NCBI GenBank assembly: GCA_963921795.1
Contig: OY997652.1
Coordinates: forward strand, 14,687,393-14,751,392
DNA: 64,000 nt
Source: Nannobrachium achirus
Lineage: Eukaryota; Chordata; Actinopteri; Myctophiformes; Myctophidae
Direction of reading: 5' to 3'
Below are positions 24,060 to 35,485 of the stretch, in pieces (the first letter of the stretch is position 1; every line of letters starts with the position of its first letter). The notes under the pieces were generated by a model. The model made no database searches and was not told where the DNA came from. It was given only the letters and a program-made list of their open reading frames with translations. A program made the position numbers and the translations under genes.

Positions 24060-25601
24060 GTGGGCTTGGCTGGATGAAAAGGTTGACTGGAAAGCCGTTC
24101 AGGTCCTGGTGTCAAACGGTGAGAGAACCAGGAGCCTGTTTCTGTTGTGTGTGCAACAGAAATTTGTTATATGGCAGCATGGCAGCAACGATAAAAAGAC
24201 GCTTTTCAAGCGGGGGGGGGGGGGGGAGATACATTTCTGTCTCGGGATTTCCAAATTTGGGCAAGGTTTCATCTCGATCACAGCCCCATTGACTTCCATT
24301 ATGGAAATGTATAAAGCTTAATGTGAAAATAAATGAGTGGAGGTACTTCTGTTGCCTATTGGCAGTGTACAGAATAAAATTTAGCTTGAGACAAACCCAG
24401 ATTAGTCGAATTTGGGAATTTCTGAAGATTTTCAATTATGTTCACTAATATAATATTATTACTTGTAAGAGGCCTCAGGGCGACTTGGACGTCTGGCCAG
24501 TGATGTATATCGGACCAGTTACCCATATATGGAGACCCCTGGTAGCCATATATGGAGATCCATGTACTACCGGTATATATGGAGATATGCTGTGAGAGGC
24601 CACACATGCTTACTCAGTTATTCGTTATGTGTAAGTCCAAAAATGTCTATGACATCTGACATCTAGGGCTGTAATCTAGCCCTGTTTTAGGGATTCGAAC
24701 TTCGGGGGGATTTTCCGAACGGACCATCGAACCTTAGATGGTTCGTTAAAAAACCGAACGTTCGAACCTTCGAACCATCGAACGTAACGTACTGTACCTT
24801 TAACCAGCTAAAACAGTGTAGGAAATGTTTTAAATGCGCTGTTTTATCCATTGAAAACGCGTGGATGCGTGGCCGCATTAACACCTAGGCTAACACTTGG
24901 AAAATCCAACCCAATCGGAGAAAATGTTGCGTAGTTTGTTGACGAACAGGCTCAATGTATAGCGGAGTTGCACGGATGATGATTAGACTTGGTGACTGCG
25001 TCGGAGCGCGTCGCGTTCGGGCTGAACTGGTCTCGATGTAACAACCCCAGAAATTGCATTATAGATCCTTTAGGGCCGGGGGTTGCAATGAAATCCATCT
25101 TTGCTCATGCTGTTTAATCTTTGGGTGCATGGATGGGTGTTCGCTGTTCAGAGCACACACGTCTCTCTCTGCCCAGCTCAGCTGCTCTCACTCTACTGTC
25201 ATCAAGTGTGTGTCAGCGAGGCTGATTCGCCACCCGGTTCGCGGCCCCAAATAGGAGCGGAATTGGAGCGGAGGACGTTCCTTGATCGCTCCAAGCTGTT
25301 CTGGTGCATTTTATAACATATAACGGTCACCATTAACTGTTAGTGTTTACCGGTAGGCCTAACTTATTTCGTATTTGGCTATCTCTTCTACTACTGTGAT
25401 ATTCTGAATAGGCCTATCACATTCTGATAATAATTTTTCGTGTAAAAAAAAAGAAGAAAAAAAAGAAAAAAAACCTGAACCCATTAACACACTGGGCGCC
25501 CACGTGGTGTCAACACGACAATCTCTTTGATGTCTCTGGATGCCATGTGCCCACGACGCGTTTGACGCGTCGGTACTGTAGTTACTGTACATTGCTACAA
25601 T
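24060..25601. repeat. tandem duplication, copy 2
   Basis: Second copy of the 22510-24059 unit. It keeps the continuous right part of the hAT element (through 26416), so it is likely the original context for that element. Confidence 0.95.
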
Positions 25602-26416
25602 GCTACCGCAATGAACGGTGATCAAACGCCAACAATATGGGAAAAACACTACATTTCCCAAAATGCAGCGCGGTACACGTGACCAGCATGTGCAGTCCAC
25701 ATTCGCTCTGGTGCGGTCTCCCTGCCGCCATGTTCCTATGTATCTGACTTGAATGTAATCTGGATACAAGTAACCTCGCCCACCAGGCTTTCAGAGAGAA
25801 AGGATACAAGTAACGATACAAGTAAAGGATACAAGTAACGGAGTCTCGGTGGAGATACACGTAACATGACGGATTGCAGGATTCTTCTCCGTCTAACTTT
25901 TTCAATCACCATGTTCAATGCGCGGTCCTTTCTACCTACCGTGACACAAACGCTGTGGCCCAGGTTTGATAACAAGATGTCCTGACTGAAAGGAAACTTT
26001 ATCGTAAAAATAAACAGGATATCCGTGGATTACATTTACTCGTATCATGGATACTTTCCCAGTGACGCGGCGGAGGTACCGTAACATGGCGGAATCAGGC
26101 GGATTCCTGTTCTCCTCTTTTTCAATCACCATGTTCAAAACGCGACCCTTTCTACCGCCCGTGACACACACGCTGTGGCCCAAGATTGGTAAAAAGCTGT
26201 CCCTCCTCCTGACTGAAAATAAACTGGACATACTTGGAATCGGATTACATTTACTCAACGTATTACGGCGCGAAGGTACGTAAATGACGCGTTGCCATGG
26301 GCACCAGCAAACACACACACGTCATACATCCGGGCACTCAGTGTGTTAATTTCGAACTTCGATTGCCAACGTAACGAACGAACGTTCGAATCCCCGAAGG
26401 TTCGCTTGCAGCCCTA
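24664..26416. mobile_element. hAT-type element with perfect 8-bp target duplication
   Basis: It starts TAGGGCTGTAA, ends TTGCAGCCCTA, and is flanked by CTGACATC at 24656-24663 and 26417-26424. The subterminal regions carry TTCGAACGTTCG palindromes. Two diverged internal repeats of about 190 bp sit at 25850-26045 and 26070-26280 (both with TTTTTCAATCACCATGTTCA). A left-end copy at 23123, also preceded by CTGACATC, was made by the tandem duplication. No transposase is visible. Confidence 0.9.
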
Positions 26417-26424
26417 CTGACATC

Positions 26425-28166
26425 ATACCCTTTTATGCCCATACATGGAGATCCCTGTCTATAGAACCAGCCTTAGTGTGGTATGTGGCCGATGTGGCCT
26501 GACTGAGTTTATCTGACTTCAAGCAGGTGGAAAACGATCTAAACTATTGCGCAGTGACCCATTATTTTCCCTAGATTCCAACTTCTGATAGTTCTACTAT
26601 CATAGCGCAGGTAGCGCATCAATATCACTACATCAATATCACTTCAGTATGCTTAGTAAAACATACCTGATTTTTCAGGTGGGCGGCGGGCGGGCGGGTT
26701 ATCACCACTCTCACGTGCAAAAAATAAATAAGAATCACCTGTTCTTATTTGCCTTTTATTCTTAATAAGAGTAGGTCTATAAGAATAAGAATACAACGTT
26801 TGAATACGCGCACGAGCGAGCGAGTTTTAAAATACGCCAGAGAGGAGCGAGGTTCTCGGAGGTTACCAATTCCGCTCCTGTTGGGGCCGCAAACCACATC
26901 TTGCCAACATTTGACACAACGTGAGCACAGCAGAGAAGATGCACAAACAATTCAGCGTGTGTCACTGATCAGGATTTCACTTATATGTCTCTGTCATCCA
27001 CACAAGTCTGTTTATAGCTAAATACTTTGTGTCGGTTAAGTTATACTAGTCTGAGGTGATAGCCTGCCACCCCGTTAGTAGGCAGGGGTCCCGACAAGCC
27101 AAGGGGTCGATTGCACCAGCTTCCTCCTGCCACGAAGGGTGCCAGCATGACTCACACCATCCTTCCTAGACGATTTTGACATCTTGTTACTAATCTGTCG
27201 GTAGATAATGCCGGTCTTATATAAGGGTCATTTGTGTACGGTGTGATGTCATACTGATGTCAGCCATGTGATGTCATACTGATGCGGAGATATGAGCAGG
27301 GCAAAGGTGTGACGAGTGACCGACCGACGGACGGACGGACGGTGGAGGTTTTGATACTAAACTGCGACCTGACGGTCGCAATAACCAGCCAGTCAACGGA
27401 TACGATTTGAAACAACTTTCGCAAGTGAGGCGGATTTTTTTACTGAATGAACCAACCACGCTTACCTCGAGTCGCTTAATTTGCTTGTTAAAAAGTAACA
27501 TTTTATTAACTCATCTAGTGCCATTTGCGTGATGTCACGCAATAAGTACTAGAGTACTTACAGTGCCGAATGCGTGATGTCGCGCAAAAAGTAATAAATT
27601 ACTGTAACGTTGAGTACATTACCGAGTAGAATGGCCGGATGTCCGGAGACGAAAATCTGCGCTGATTTGTCATCATCACGGCTCCACGAGCACACAATAG
27701 TCATCCCATAACATTGAGGTGGACGGCCGATCTCATCTTTAATGTCCATTATCTCAAAACAACACTTTAGAAGCGAAGATGGAGGCAGATGCTCGCTTAT
27801 AAAACACATGTATAAACGCTCCATTGCAATCCAGCATGGCACCACGTAAACAATGATCGGTTCCGGCGCACGACCCGATGACGTCAGACCGGAAGTGATC
27901 ACGCTGTGGCACTTCTGGCTTTCAAAATAAGAGAGTGCAAGCGGATGGAGCCTGCGTGAGGCACTCTGGACATCATTGCGACCGAAAATCGCGGGCACAA
28001 AATGAGTTAAAACAAGACAGTAATATGGGCACAGAATTAAAATGTTTAATAAAGTTAATTTCTCAATAATTAAAAATATATTTAATAGAATAACCAAATT
28101 TTATATTCAAAACGAATAATGGTTTACACGCCGTTTAGTCGGATAACCGAATACACGCGCACATCC
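26425..28166. other. no recognised gene
   Basis: Mixed GC-rich and simple sequence with a GACGGACG run at about 27324-27345. The reverse frame 27558-28097 is long but shows no splice context or family motif. The dispersed motif GGGGTCCCGACAAGCC at about 27085 is unassigned. Confidence 0.3.
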
Positions 28167-28475
28167 CTACTTGTAGATCGGCTATTTTTGGTTAAGAGTT
28201 GTTGTGAAAAATAACTCAAGTACAGTTCAACTCAGCCAGTTGTACTGTACTTGTAAAACAGTTTGGTGCTTTGAGCTTTGTAATTTAAACACAACTAACT
28301 GCTCATTGAAGGAGAGCTCAAAGCATCAAACTGTTTTACAAGTATAGTGCAACTGAGGCTAAGTTGAACTGTAGTAGAGTTATTTTTCCATACAAGAACA
28401 ACTCTTAACCAAAAATAGCCGATCTACAAGCTCCAATGCATCTTGTGGTGAGCTTGTAGATCGGCTATTTTTGGT
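28167..28475. repeat. nested palindromes (large inverted repeat bounded by the recurrent hairpin)
   Basis: CTTGTAGATCGGCTATTTTTGG at the left is half of the recurrent hairpin. It is followed by inverted arms (GTTAAGAGTTGTT ... AACAACTCTTAAC, each about 90 bp). Then comes a complete hairpin (28417-28473). Confidence 0.75.
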
Positions 28476-28659
28476 GAATGTCCCCCAAGAATAGGGATGC
28501 TGGGGTTTGAGTGATTGAATAATAAGTATAAACGTCTATTTATTTTAAATCTGTCCTATTAATAAAAAGGAGCGTTATTGGCATGGGAAAACATACCTTT
28601 ACATTGCCAAAGTTCACTAGCCTTGCATACCCAGACACTGGGGCGGTTACAAAACGATT

Positions 28660-28945
28660 GAACCAGTTCTGTTAATTTTCACTTCACATTTTGTGAATAA
28701 AGCCTCATTTGATCAAATTCGATAATTTCTTCATTCCATCCATAATCTTTTGGTTCAATGAGGTTTGGCCTGGCTTATATAGTTGGAAATGTGGCTGTTT
28801 TCTGTGTGTTTCCTTAATTATTAGACTTGTCATTAAGTGTGTTACAAAATCATTGTAAATGTCCAAAATGGGACCGTCATTTTTAGCTTGCGGCCCTTTG
28901 GACTTTTGGTATTTTGCTACTTAAGTTGAGTAGCCCTGATATACG
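28660..28945. repeat. hAT-end-like dispersed repeat, also at 33660-33842
   Basis: GAGGTTTGGCC ... GTCATTAAGTGTGTTACAAAA ... GGCCCTTTGGACTTTTGGTA ... GTTGAGTAGCCCTG. It is alignable with 33675-33842, which ends GTTGAGTACCCCACTG, a hAT-like terminus. Confidence 0.6.
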
Positions 28946-29202
28946 GTAATGTGTTGTCATTGAGCCAACGCAGATCTTATTTAGTTCAGAGCTGATGCAG
29001 ATTAATTTTTTCAGAGAAACCAACATCATGGCTCATCACTTGTTCTTTTACATGCTTTCTTCCTAGTTCTTCCTACGTCACGGAGGTGAAGAACACACGT
29101 GGAACTACGTCCTTTTGCCCATTTTGGGTGTCTTGCCATGTATGTATTGATGCACTTCACATGCATTTTGTTACTAATAGGTTGCAGTCCCAGCAAGCAC
29201 GG

Positions 29203-29552
29203 TCAGGACCTGGACCAATCAGTGACGTCTGGATTGGGGCCAGATCACAGCCCATATGGGGATGATCTTGACGTCATTACCAGGATGTCATATGACTTTT
29301 TAGTTTGACAGGATTCATTGTTATTGTTTGTAATGTTAGTTGAAATATGAGCACATACGGTTATATTCTTGGACATATCTAACTAATGTGATATTCATCT
29401 GGCCTAGAATATCACCTGATTTCAACCAACCTGTCAATCCTGTCAAACAAAAAAGTCCATATGACGTCCTGGTAAATTGACGTCAAGATCATCCCCATAT
29501 GGGCTGTGATCTGGCCCCAATCCAGACATCACTGATTGGTCAAGGTCCTGAC
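29203..29552. mobile_element. palindromic MITE with arms of about 120 bp
   Basis: The left arm begins GGTCAGGACCTGGACCAATC, and the right arm ends in the complement GATTGGTCAAGGTCCTGAC. GCCCATATGGGGATGATCTT and its complement lie inside. The target duplication is not clear. Confidence 0.75.
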
Positions 29553-29780
29553 TAGGGCTGTCACGATTATGACATTTTACATGACGATTATTTGTCACTC
29601 AAACAATTGCGATTAACGATTTAATTGTGTTTTTGTCGTTGACAATTACATTTCTGCTTTTAAGTTGCACATGGTAGATATGACACATAATTACTGACAT
29701 ATTTGACAACTTTATACTTAAAAAAGAACATTGATAGTGGGCCTGAACGATTTTGAGAAAAAATTGCGGTCGCCAAAATC
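29553..29780. mobile_element. hAT left-end-like fragment
   Basis: It starts TAGGGCTGTCACGATTATGA, a typical hAT terminus, directly abutting the palindromic MITE. A right-end candidate CGTCCCACCCCTA occurs at 31353-31365, but flanking 8-mers do not agree, so pairing is unproven. Confidence 0.45.
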
Positions 29781-29789
29781 CCAACCTGA

Positions 29790-29885
29790 TGTACAAGTAC
29801 ACCCGACCGGGTTTCGAACCCGATCTCCCAGTCTCAGGGCGGACACTCTAACCAGTAACCACAAGGCCACTGAGCTGGTGAGGTG
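29790..29885 (-). repeat. tRNA-derived SINE head
   Basis: The minus strand reads GTGGTTA...TTAGAGTGTCCGCC (A-box region) and GGTTCGAAACCCGGTCGGG (perfect B box). These are spaced as in a tRNA with a small insertion after the D-loop (CTGGT). It is a pol III SINE, not a functional tRNA gene. Confidence 0.75.
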
Positions 29886-30724
29886 GTGACCACTGCAAAT
29901 AATAACCTTTTTCCATGGTTCAATTTGTAATTTCAGCTTTTCTTTAACCACTTAAGTTCTCAGTCCTGGGGACTGATTTCAGTCTTGAGGATTCCATAGG
30001 AGCTACAGTATTTCTGAGATCAGTGCATATCCACAAAAATTAAAATAAAAAATAAATAAAAATAAGGGAGAGGTGTAGCGATGGCTGTTGCGTGAATGAC
30101 AAAGTCAAAACTCTAGTAAAAGTAATCTCCAAACTAAAAATCTGTTTCAAGATACGTATGAGTATTTGAATGGGCCAGACTAACATAGAATACAACAGAA
30201 CTTCAGAAGATACTTCTATAAAATGAAGCACGGATTGGCACACACAATTTCAGTGAGGACAGTTCAGAACTTCAGGTAAACACTAGCCTGATCTCAGACT
30301 AAGCTCACGCAGTAGTCTGAAACTGTGCCCTATTGTGGGAGATTTCTGGAAGGGAGGGGGCTGGGAGGTGCTTTGATTAAAAAATATATATATGACTACA
30401 GGTCTCCTCGTGAGCAACCCATGTGAGCACCTCGTCTTCTAATGATGACGCTCTGATGATGGCGTCGCTTGAAAAAACGGGCTGCGGCGCGGATTGGATA
30501 TTTGTTAGACCCACCCCCACCCACCGCGCTCATTGGATCAGCCGAAAACTTTGGCTGATAACTGCCGATTCATGTACTCATGTGCTCCAGACCAGAGAAT
30601 CAGTCCACTCTGAGAGTGGGCGGGGTCTAGGTAAACACGCCAAATATTGGCTTTAACCCCTGCCCTCTATACCTAGTAAACATGACCTGTGTTGACTCGG
30701 TTTGCTAGTTTTTCCCCACTACAC

Positions 30725-30845
30725 CAAAAAAATAACCAATCTACAATTTAGCAACAGGTCTTGTTGCAGCATGTTATGAGCTTGTAGACCTGCTATCTTT
30801 GGCCAACGGTCTCCCCAAAACAGGGATTCTAGGGTTCAAGACAAG
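30725..30845. repeat. recurrent hairpin, diverged, with CCCCAAAACAGGGATT tail
   Basis: Stem at about 30740-30795 (AATCTACAATTTAGCAACAG / TGAGCTTGTAGACCTGCTA), followed by the same tail type as at 28475, 33220 and 45325 (CCCCC-AGAATAGG-ATGCT). Confidence 0.6.
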
Positions 30846-31542
30846 TGGTTAATTAGTACCATTGTTAACAAAGAAAGAAGTGGCATTACACAACTATTTC
30901 TGTCTAATGATGATAAAGGACACCCTCTCTTTGTTACTGTTTTTCGCAGTTCTTGGCCGAATGTTACCAGATGTGATGTTCTCAGATCTATTGGGAATAT
31001 ATGGTACGTACTGCATTGATGTATTTCATACACATGTTTTTACTAAAATGTTGTGCGGTGCTGCCTTATTGCGTTTCCCTTTTCCAGGGTTTAATTTATT
31101 AAAAAAAAGAGGGGAGGCTGACGCATAGTACACAATAGACACATTTCTTTCTACCCCCGTTTTCTCCCCAATTAAGTCGTTATGCCAATTGATTCCTCCC
31201 CATACAACTTTCTGTGTCACTGCTGTTTTTTTATTGAGGTGGAATAAGTTACAATAAAATAAATAAAAAGAATCGCAGAATCGCATTTAAATCAAGAATC
31301 ATGATATAAATCGAATCGTCACCCTGGGTATCAAAAAGAAAGGTAAGTGAATCGTCCCACCCCTAGAGCCGTCATCCTACTCCTCTGTGACCGCGGTTTT
31401 ACCGGTGAACCTGAACACAACGGTGGGGGCTGATGGGTAAGGAGGGTCGCGAGCTTATGAGAAACAACTTAAATAAGACCTTAAAACCTGGCAAAAACAG
31501 TTGCGTGCATTAGCGCAAGATGACGATAAAGGAAATCATTAA

Positions 31543-32036
31543 AGCTATACTGTGTAAGATGCCCAACTAGTGGTCATTAGCCCTCGCGTCGCGTCCGCGT
31601 CTTTCGGCCGTTTTTCGTTTTACCTTCAGACCCCCGCGTCTGCCTCCACCTTGCTGAGATCTATCTTTGGAGGGGTCCCTTGTTCCTGTGCGTTCAGTAA
31701 TTCCAGAGATACGACTCCTTCACCCTGCCTGGTAGGCGAAATTACCTAGAGACTGGATGGTACAAACGGGCGACAACAAATATTGCAGCCATAGCGACCC
31801 CACTTCAAGATGCGCTGTGATTGGCCGGCAGTTGTATAACCCTCGCTGTGATTGGCCGGTAGTGTGATGACGCAATTTTGGCGCGAGATCCGGTCCCCGG
31901 CAAGGATCTCAGTTTACATATATAGAGAAGGCTTTACAGGCTGAAATTCACGGCGCGGATCTTCTAAAACTTTTGTGTTTTAATAGTTAGGAGAATTTTA
32001 AGATTTGTTTTATAAAAAAAGTTACATAGTACAACT
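31543..32036. mobile_element. TTAA-flanked MITE with an empty-site paralogue nearby
   Basis: TTAA at 31539-31542 and 32037-32040. The ends are AGCTATACTGTGTAAG and AGTTGTACTATGTAAC, read inward. The host sequence around it is repeated at 32075-32155 without the element, as a single TTAA in CTCATTAAATGGAAAACATT. That confirms the insertion and its target. Confidence 0.9.
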
Positions 32037-32171
32037 TTAAATGGAAAACATTAAATGAACTTCTGAAAAGCCTACTAGGCCTTAAAACCTGGCGAAAACA
32101 GTTGCGTGCATTCGCACAAGATGACGATAAAGGAACTCATTAAATGGAAAACATTAAATTAACTTCTGAAA

Positions 32172-32459
32172 AGGCTTCTAAGGCGCCGTACAGACATCTG
32201 CATCACGCATCATCATCTTATCGTCTGAGAATGGCCACTGGGGGCGCCGTACTAATGCATTCTCAATGCAAGGTTGTTTGGTGTTTTGTCGTTGCCGTGT
32301 CTCTTCAAGAGCGTACAGGCTGCGGTTGAGCTAGAGACACGGCAATGACAAAAAACCAAACAACCTTCCATTGACAATGCATTAGTACAGCGCCCCCAGT
32401 GGCCATTCTCAGACGATAAGATGATGATGCGTGACGCACATGTGTGAGCGCGGCCTAAG
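32172..32459. mobile_element. near-perfect short foldback element
   Basis: The arms (CATCACGCATCATCATCTTA through GGTTGTTTGG and CCGTGTCTC) are complementary over about 130 bp each, with a small loop near 32310-32325. The ends are TAAGGCGCCG and CGCGGCCTA. Confidence 0.85.
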
Positions 32460-33035
32460 CCTACACTACTAGCCTACTAGTAAGACTAGTGGAACCACGA
32501 TCTTGCCACACGTGAATAATTGTGGTTGTAAACAATAACACAGACAATATAAATCCTTAGTGTAGTAGTGGGAAGAAGGGGTTATCATCATGGCCCCAAA
32601 TAACTTTTAAATATCTTGCAATTGGCGACAGGTCTCTTACGAAATCGTCAAGAGTACCTCTCATTACATAAAGCTATATTATAACCTCTCCATCTCCATC
32701 ACACACCCATCGGCCCCCACCGTTGCACTCAGGTTCACCGGGAAAACCGCGGTCGCTACTCCTCCTGCCCAATGGGTGCATCCCCCCATTCAGACATCCC
32801 CCCCCCCCCCCCATTCAGACGCTAACCCTAACCTCTATGGAGGTTTTGCCATTCCGACTAATTAGAAGTCAATGTCTGAATGGCAGAATGTCTGAATGGA
32901 GAGTAGCCCCCCTGCCAAACACTCCCTGCTGACAGGTGCCCTGTAGGAGTACGTGCAACAACAATATTATCAACCTCCGCGTCCGGCTTCCCTCCCCCAA
33001 ACACGAGCCCATAGTGTTAAGACGCCGGACAAAGC

Positions 33036-33120
33036 TGGTTGCGGCACAGTGGATTCTAACCCACAACCTCCGTGGTGGTGGGCAGGGACTTTACCACTGC
33101 GCCTATGCCAGAACAAACCT
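33036..33120 (-). repeat. tRNA-derived SINE fragment
   Basis: The minus strand has TGGCATAGGCGCAGTGGTAAA (A-box-like) and, about 40 nt later, GGTTAGAATCC (B box). It differs from the SINE at 29790-29885. Confidence 0.6.
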
Positions 33121-33360
33121 GACCTGAGGTGGCTCTGTAATTGGTTTGCCAAAAATAGCCAATCTGCAGGTTCACACAACATGCGGCACATAGTGAGGTT
33201 CTGGATCGGCAATCATTTTTGACCAATGTTCCCCCTGGATGTTAATTATTATTATTGGTAACAAAGAAGGAGGTGACATTACACAACTATTTCTGTTTGC
33301 TGTGAAGGTCTATAATGATGATGAAGAACACCCTCTCACTGTTTTCCTCTTCTTCCCACA

Positions 33361-33487
33361 GGTTTTTTCTTTTTTCTCATCCTTCTCTGGGTTACCTGCG
33401 GTGGCCTCACTGCTCTTGTCCCAGATGATTTCCTTCTCTGGTTGCCCTAGAGTTTTGGGAGGAATTGAGCTTGGGAGTTTGACTTGA
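33361..33487 (+). other. candidate terminal exon (unassigned)
   Basis: It follows a strong acceptor (CCTCTTCTTCCCACAG). The phase-0 frame is open for 42 codons to TGA at 33485. Another frame gives a hydrophobic stretch (FFLFLILLWVTCGGLTALV) ending in TAG. A GAATAAAAGC signal lies at 33638-33647. The upstream 100 bp duplicates 30853-30950, so this could be repeat-derived. Confidence 0.25.
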
Positions 33488-33942
33488 ACCGTCGCCTTCT
33501 CTTGTGAGCCGGGCCCCCCATGGCATATGTCTCTGTCCAGGGACTTGAAAATTTCGTGAAAATGTGTACAAATCTTTGAATATAGCTTGTTTTGTGAATT
33601 GTTTTGTGTGTTGAATTGTTTTTCACGTGTTTTGAATAAAAGCTAATTCCATAATTTCACCTCTTTTTTTATTTAAATAAGGTTTGGCCTTATAGATGGA
33701 AATGGCCTTTTCTGTGTTTACCTAATTGTTAGACTATCATGGAGTCTGTTACAAAATATATTTTTAAACATCCAAAATAAGGCTTGTGGCCCTTGGACTT
33801 TGGTATTTGGCCCCTGAGCCATCAGGTTGAGTACCCCACTGTTACGGGCAAATACTGAAAGTATGTCATGTTGCTTAGTGATTAAATATTTATTTTGACC
33901 AATCTTTTACAAAAATGTCCACCACAAGCCAGCATGTCGATG

Positions 33943-34143
33943 ACCCCTGACTCTTGTCTGAACTCTTCCTGGTGAACTGAGAATGAGTCCCAAGTCAACT
34001 CCAACATCATGTTTATTGTCAACGGTTTGGGCAATACGCACACTGGCCACATCGTGGAGCACTACATCTATAAACCCCTGTCAAACTGCTTTCAGAAGAT
34101 CTGGTCCTGTTTCCTTGATGTTTTGCCATGTGACAGTTGAGAA
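33943..34143 (+). other. unassigned open frame
   Basis: After CTGGTGAACTGAG the frame reads NESQVNSNIMFIVNGLGNTH...GHIVEHYIYKPLSNCFQK...LPCDS, then TGA. The composition is protein-like, but no family is recognised and splice borders are weak. Confidence 0.2.
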
Positions 34144-34647
34144 TCTGATTCCTCAGAAACATTTCCACCCTTAAGCCAGAATGGGGTGCCCTGCAAAAGG
34201 CTTCAAGTCTTAATTAAAATGCTAGTATATTTTATATATTTATATTACATTACAAACTATATTATAATATTAGTATATATATATTTATTATGTATGCTAT
34301 ACATTTATAATGTTGTATACTCTATACAAAAAAACTGACAGTTTGTATTTTTCACAGGTAGCTTTAAGTCAGTGCAAGTTAAAAATGTTCACCAATAGAC
34401 CTTTTTTTCAAAGCAGGCATATTATTTGATTTATTGATGATGACAAAATGTCAAAATTGTGCCATAAGCCACAATTTACTAACATTATTAACACTACAAA
34501 CATATTACTTAAATCTCAAATTATACATTTTACAGTACAATGTAATGTAGCATGTCTAGTTTACAAACAGCCACAAGGTGTCACAAGTGTACCACTGTTT
34601 AACCTTACGCCGGGCTGGAGAACTGCGGATCAAAAGTATCCTAGCTG

Positions 34648-34661
34648 GTTACTGTAGCAAC
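34648..34661. promoter_or_regulatory. RFX X-box-like palindrome
   Basis: GTTACTGTAGCAAC matches the RFX half-site pair, with one mismatch to GTNRCC(N0-3)RGYAAC. It lies 2.4 kb upstream of the rabepk start codon, in a unique-looking stretch that could hold a non-coding first exon. Function is inferred only. Confidence 0.3.
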
Positions 34662-34729
34662 AACGCTGAGGTCGGATGTACGTTTTTTGCGTAGTTAGTT
34701 TCCTACAAGTAGTGAGCAGTGTTAGCTTT

Positions 34730-35071
34730 GGGATGGTGTTTTTTACTGGTGTTTCAGTCCGAGTGTGGGGAAAGGGTGCGTTCGGAAATGCGCACCGGAC
34801 TGCGCGGGCGTTTATCGTGGGCTTGCCCAGGCCTTACGGCCTGGGCATAAATATAACGATTGCATTCACCACGGCTTCGTAACTCGCGCGGCGCTCCGCC
34901 GGCCGCGCGGCCCTGGCCCGCTCTTCGCGGCCACTCGCGCCTGCGGCGCTCGGGGGCGAAGAGCAGGACCAAGGTCCGCTGGCCTTCGCGCCGCTTGCAA
35001 TGTCGTGGACAATAAAACGAGCGCACCCTTTCATACACTCTGACTGAATCACCAGTAAAAAACACTCTCTC
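34730..35071. mobile_element. MITE with 9-bp target duplication and GC-rich core
   Basis: GTTAGCTTT flanks both ends (34721-34729 and 35072-35080). The inverted ends share GTGTTTTTTACTGGTG and go on through TTCAGTC and AAAGGGTGCG. The core (34811-35015) is very GC-rich and almost the same as 61966-62122. A 9-bp duplication fits Mutator-like elements. Confidence 0.8.
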
Positions 35072-35485
35072 GTTAGCTTTTGACCAGGTAGCAACTAAGC
35101 AATACATAGCCTATATGTGGACTATCTGTTTGGTTACGGATTTAAATAATGCTAAACATGTTTGATGTAAGATAGATACAGAGTACAGGGCAAAACGTGC
35201 TTATAAATACATGGTAAGTAGACTGCTCGACTGATGTAATCTGAGTTTGATGCTATTGTAACATGCTAGCAATAGTTTTCAACTGTAATACTACAATATT
35301 GTTGTTTTGCGAGGTAAAAACAACCCCCCTTCTTCTGCTGGTGAGGGGCCTGTAGTCTTATATTGTATTAATTTATTTATTTTATATCTTTTTTTAATGC
35401 AATTGTGGATCATGGGCCGACTTGGAAGGATTGCAAAATGTAGTTAAAACATACTGTAGTTGGGTTAATATGCACAACTCTAAAC
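35072..35485. other. no recognised gene
   Basis: Nothing supported. Confidence 0.4.

Noticed and set aside
27558..28097. 179-codon minus-strand frame
   Set aside because: No recognisable domain, no promoter or splice context, and it sits in mixed repeat DNA.
29790..29885. Possible functional tRNA gene
   Set aside because: The B box is perfect, but the D-arm region has an insertion and the acceptor stem does not close. A tRNA-derived SINE fits better.
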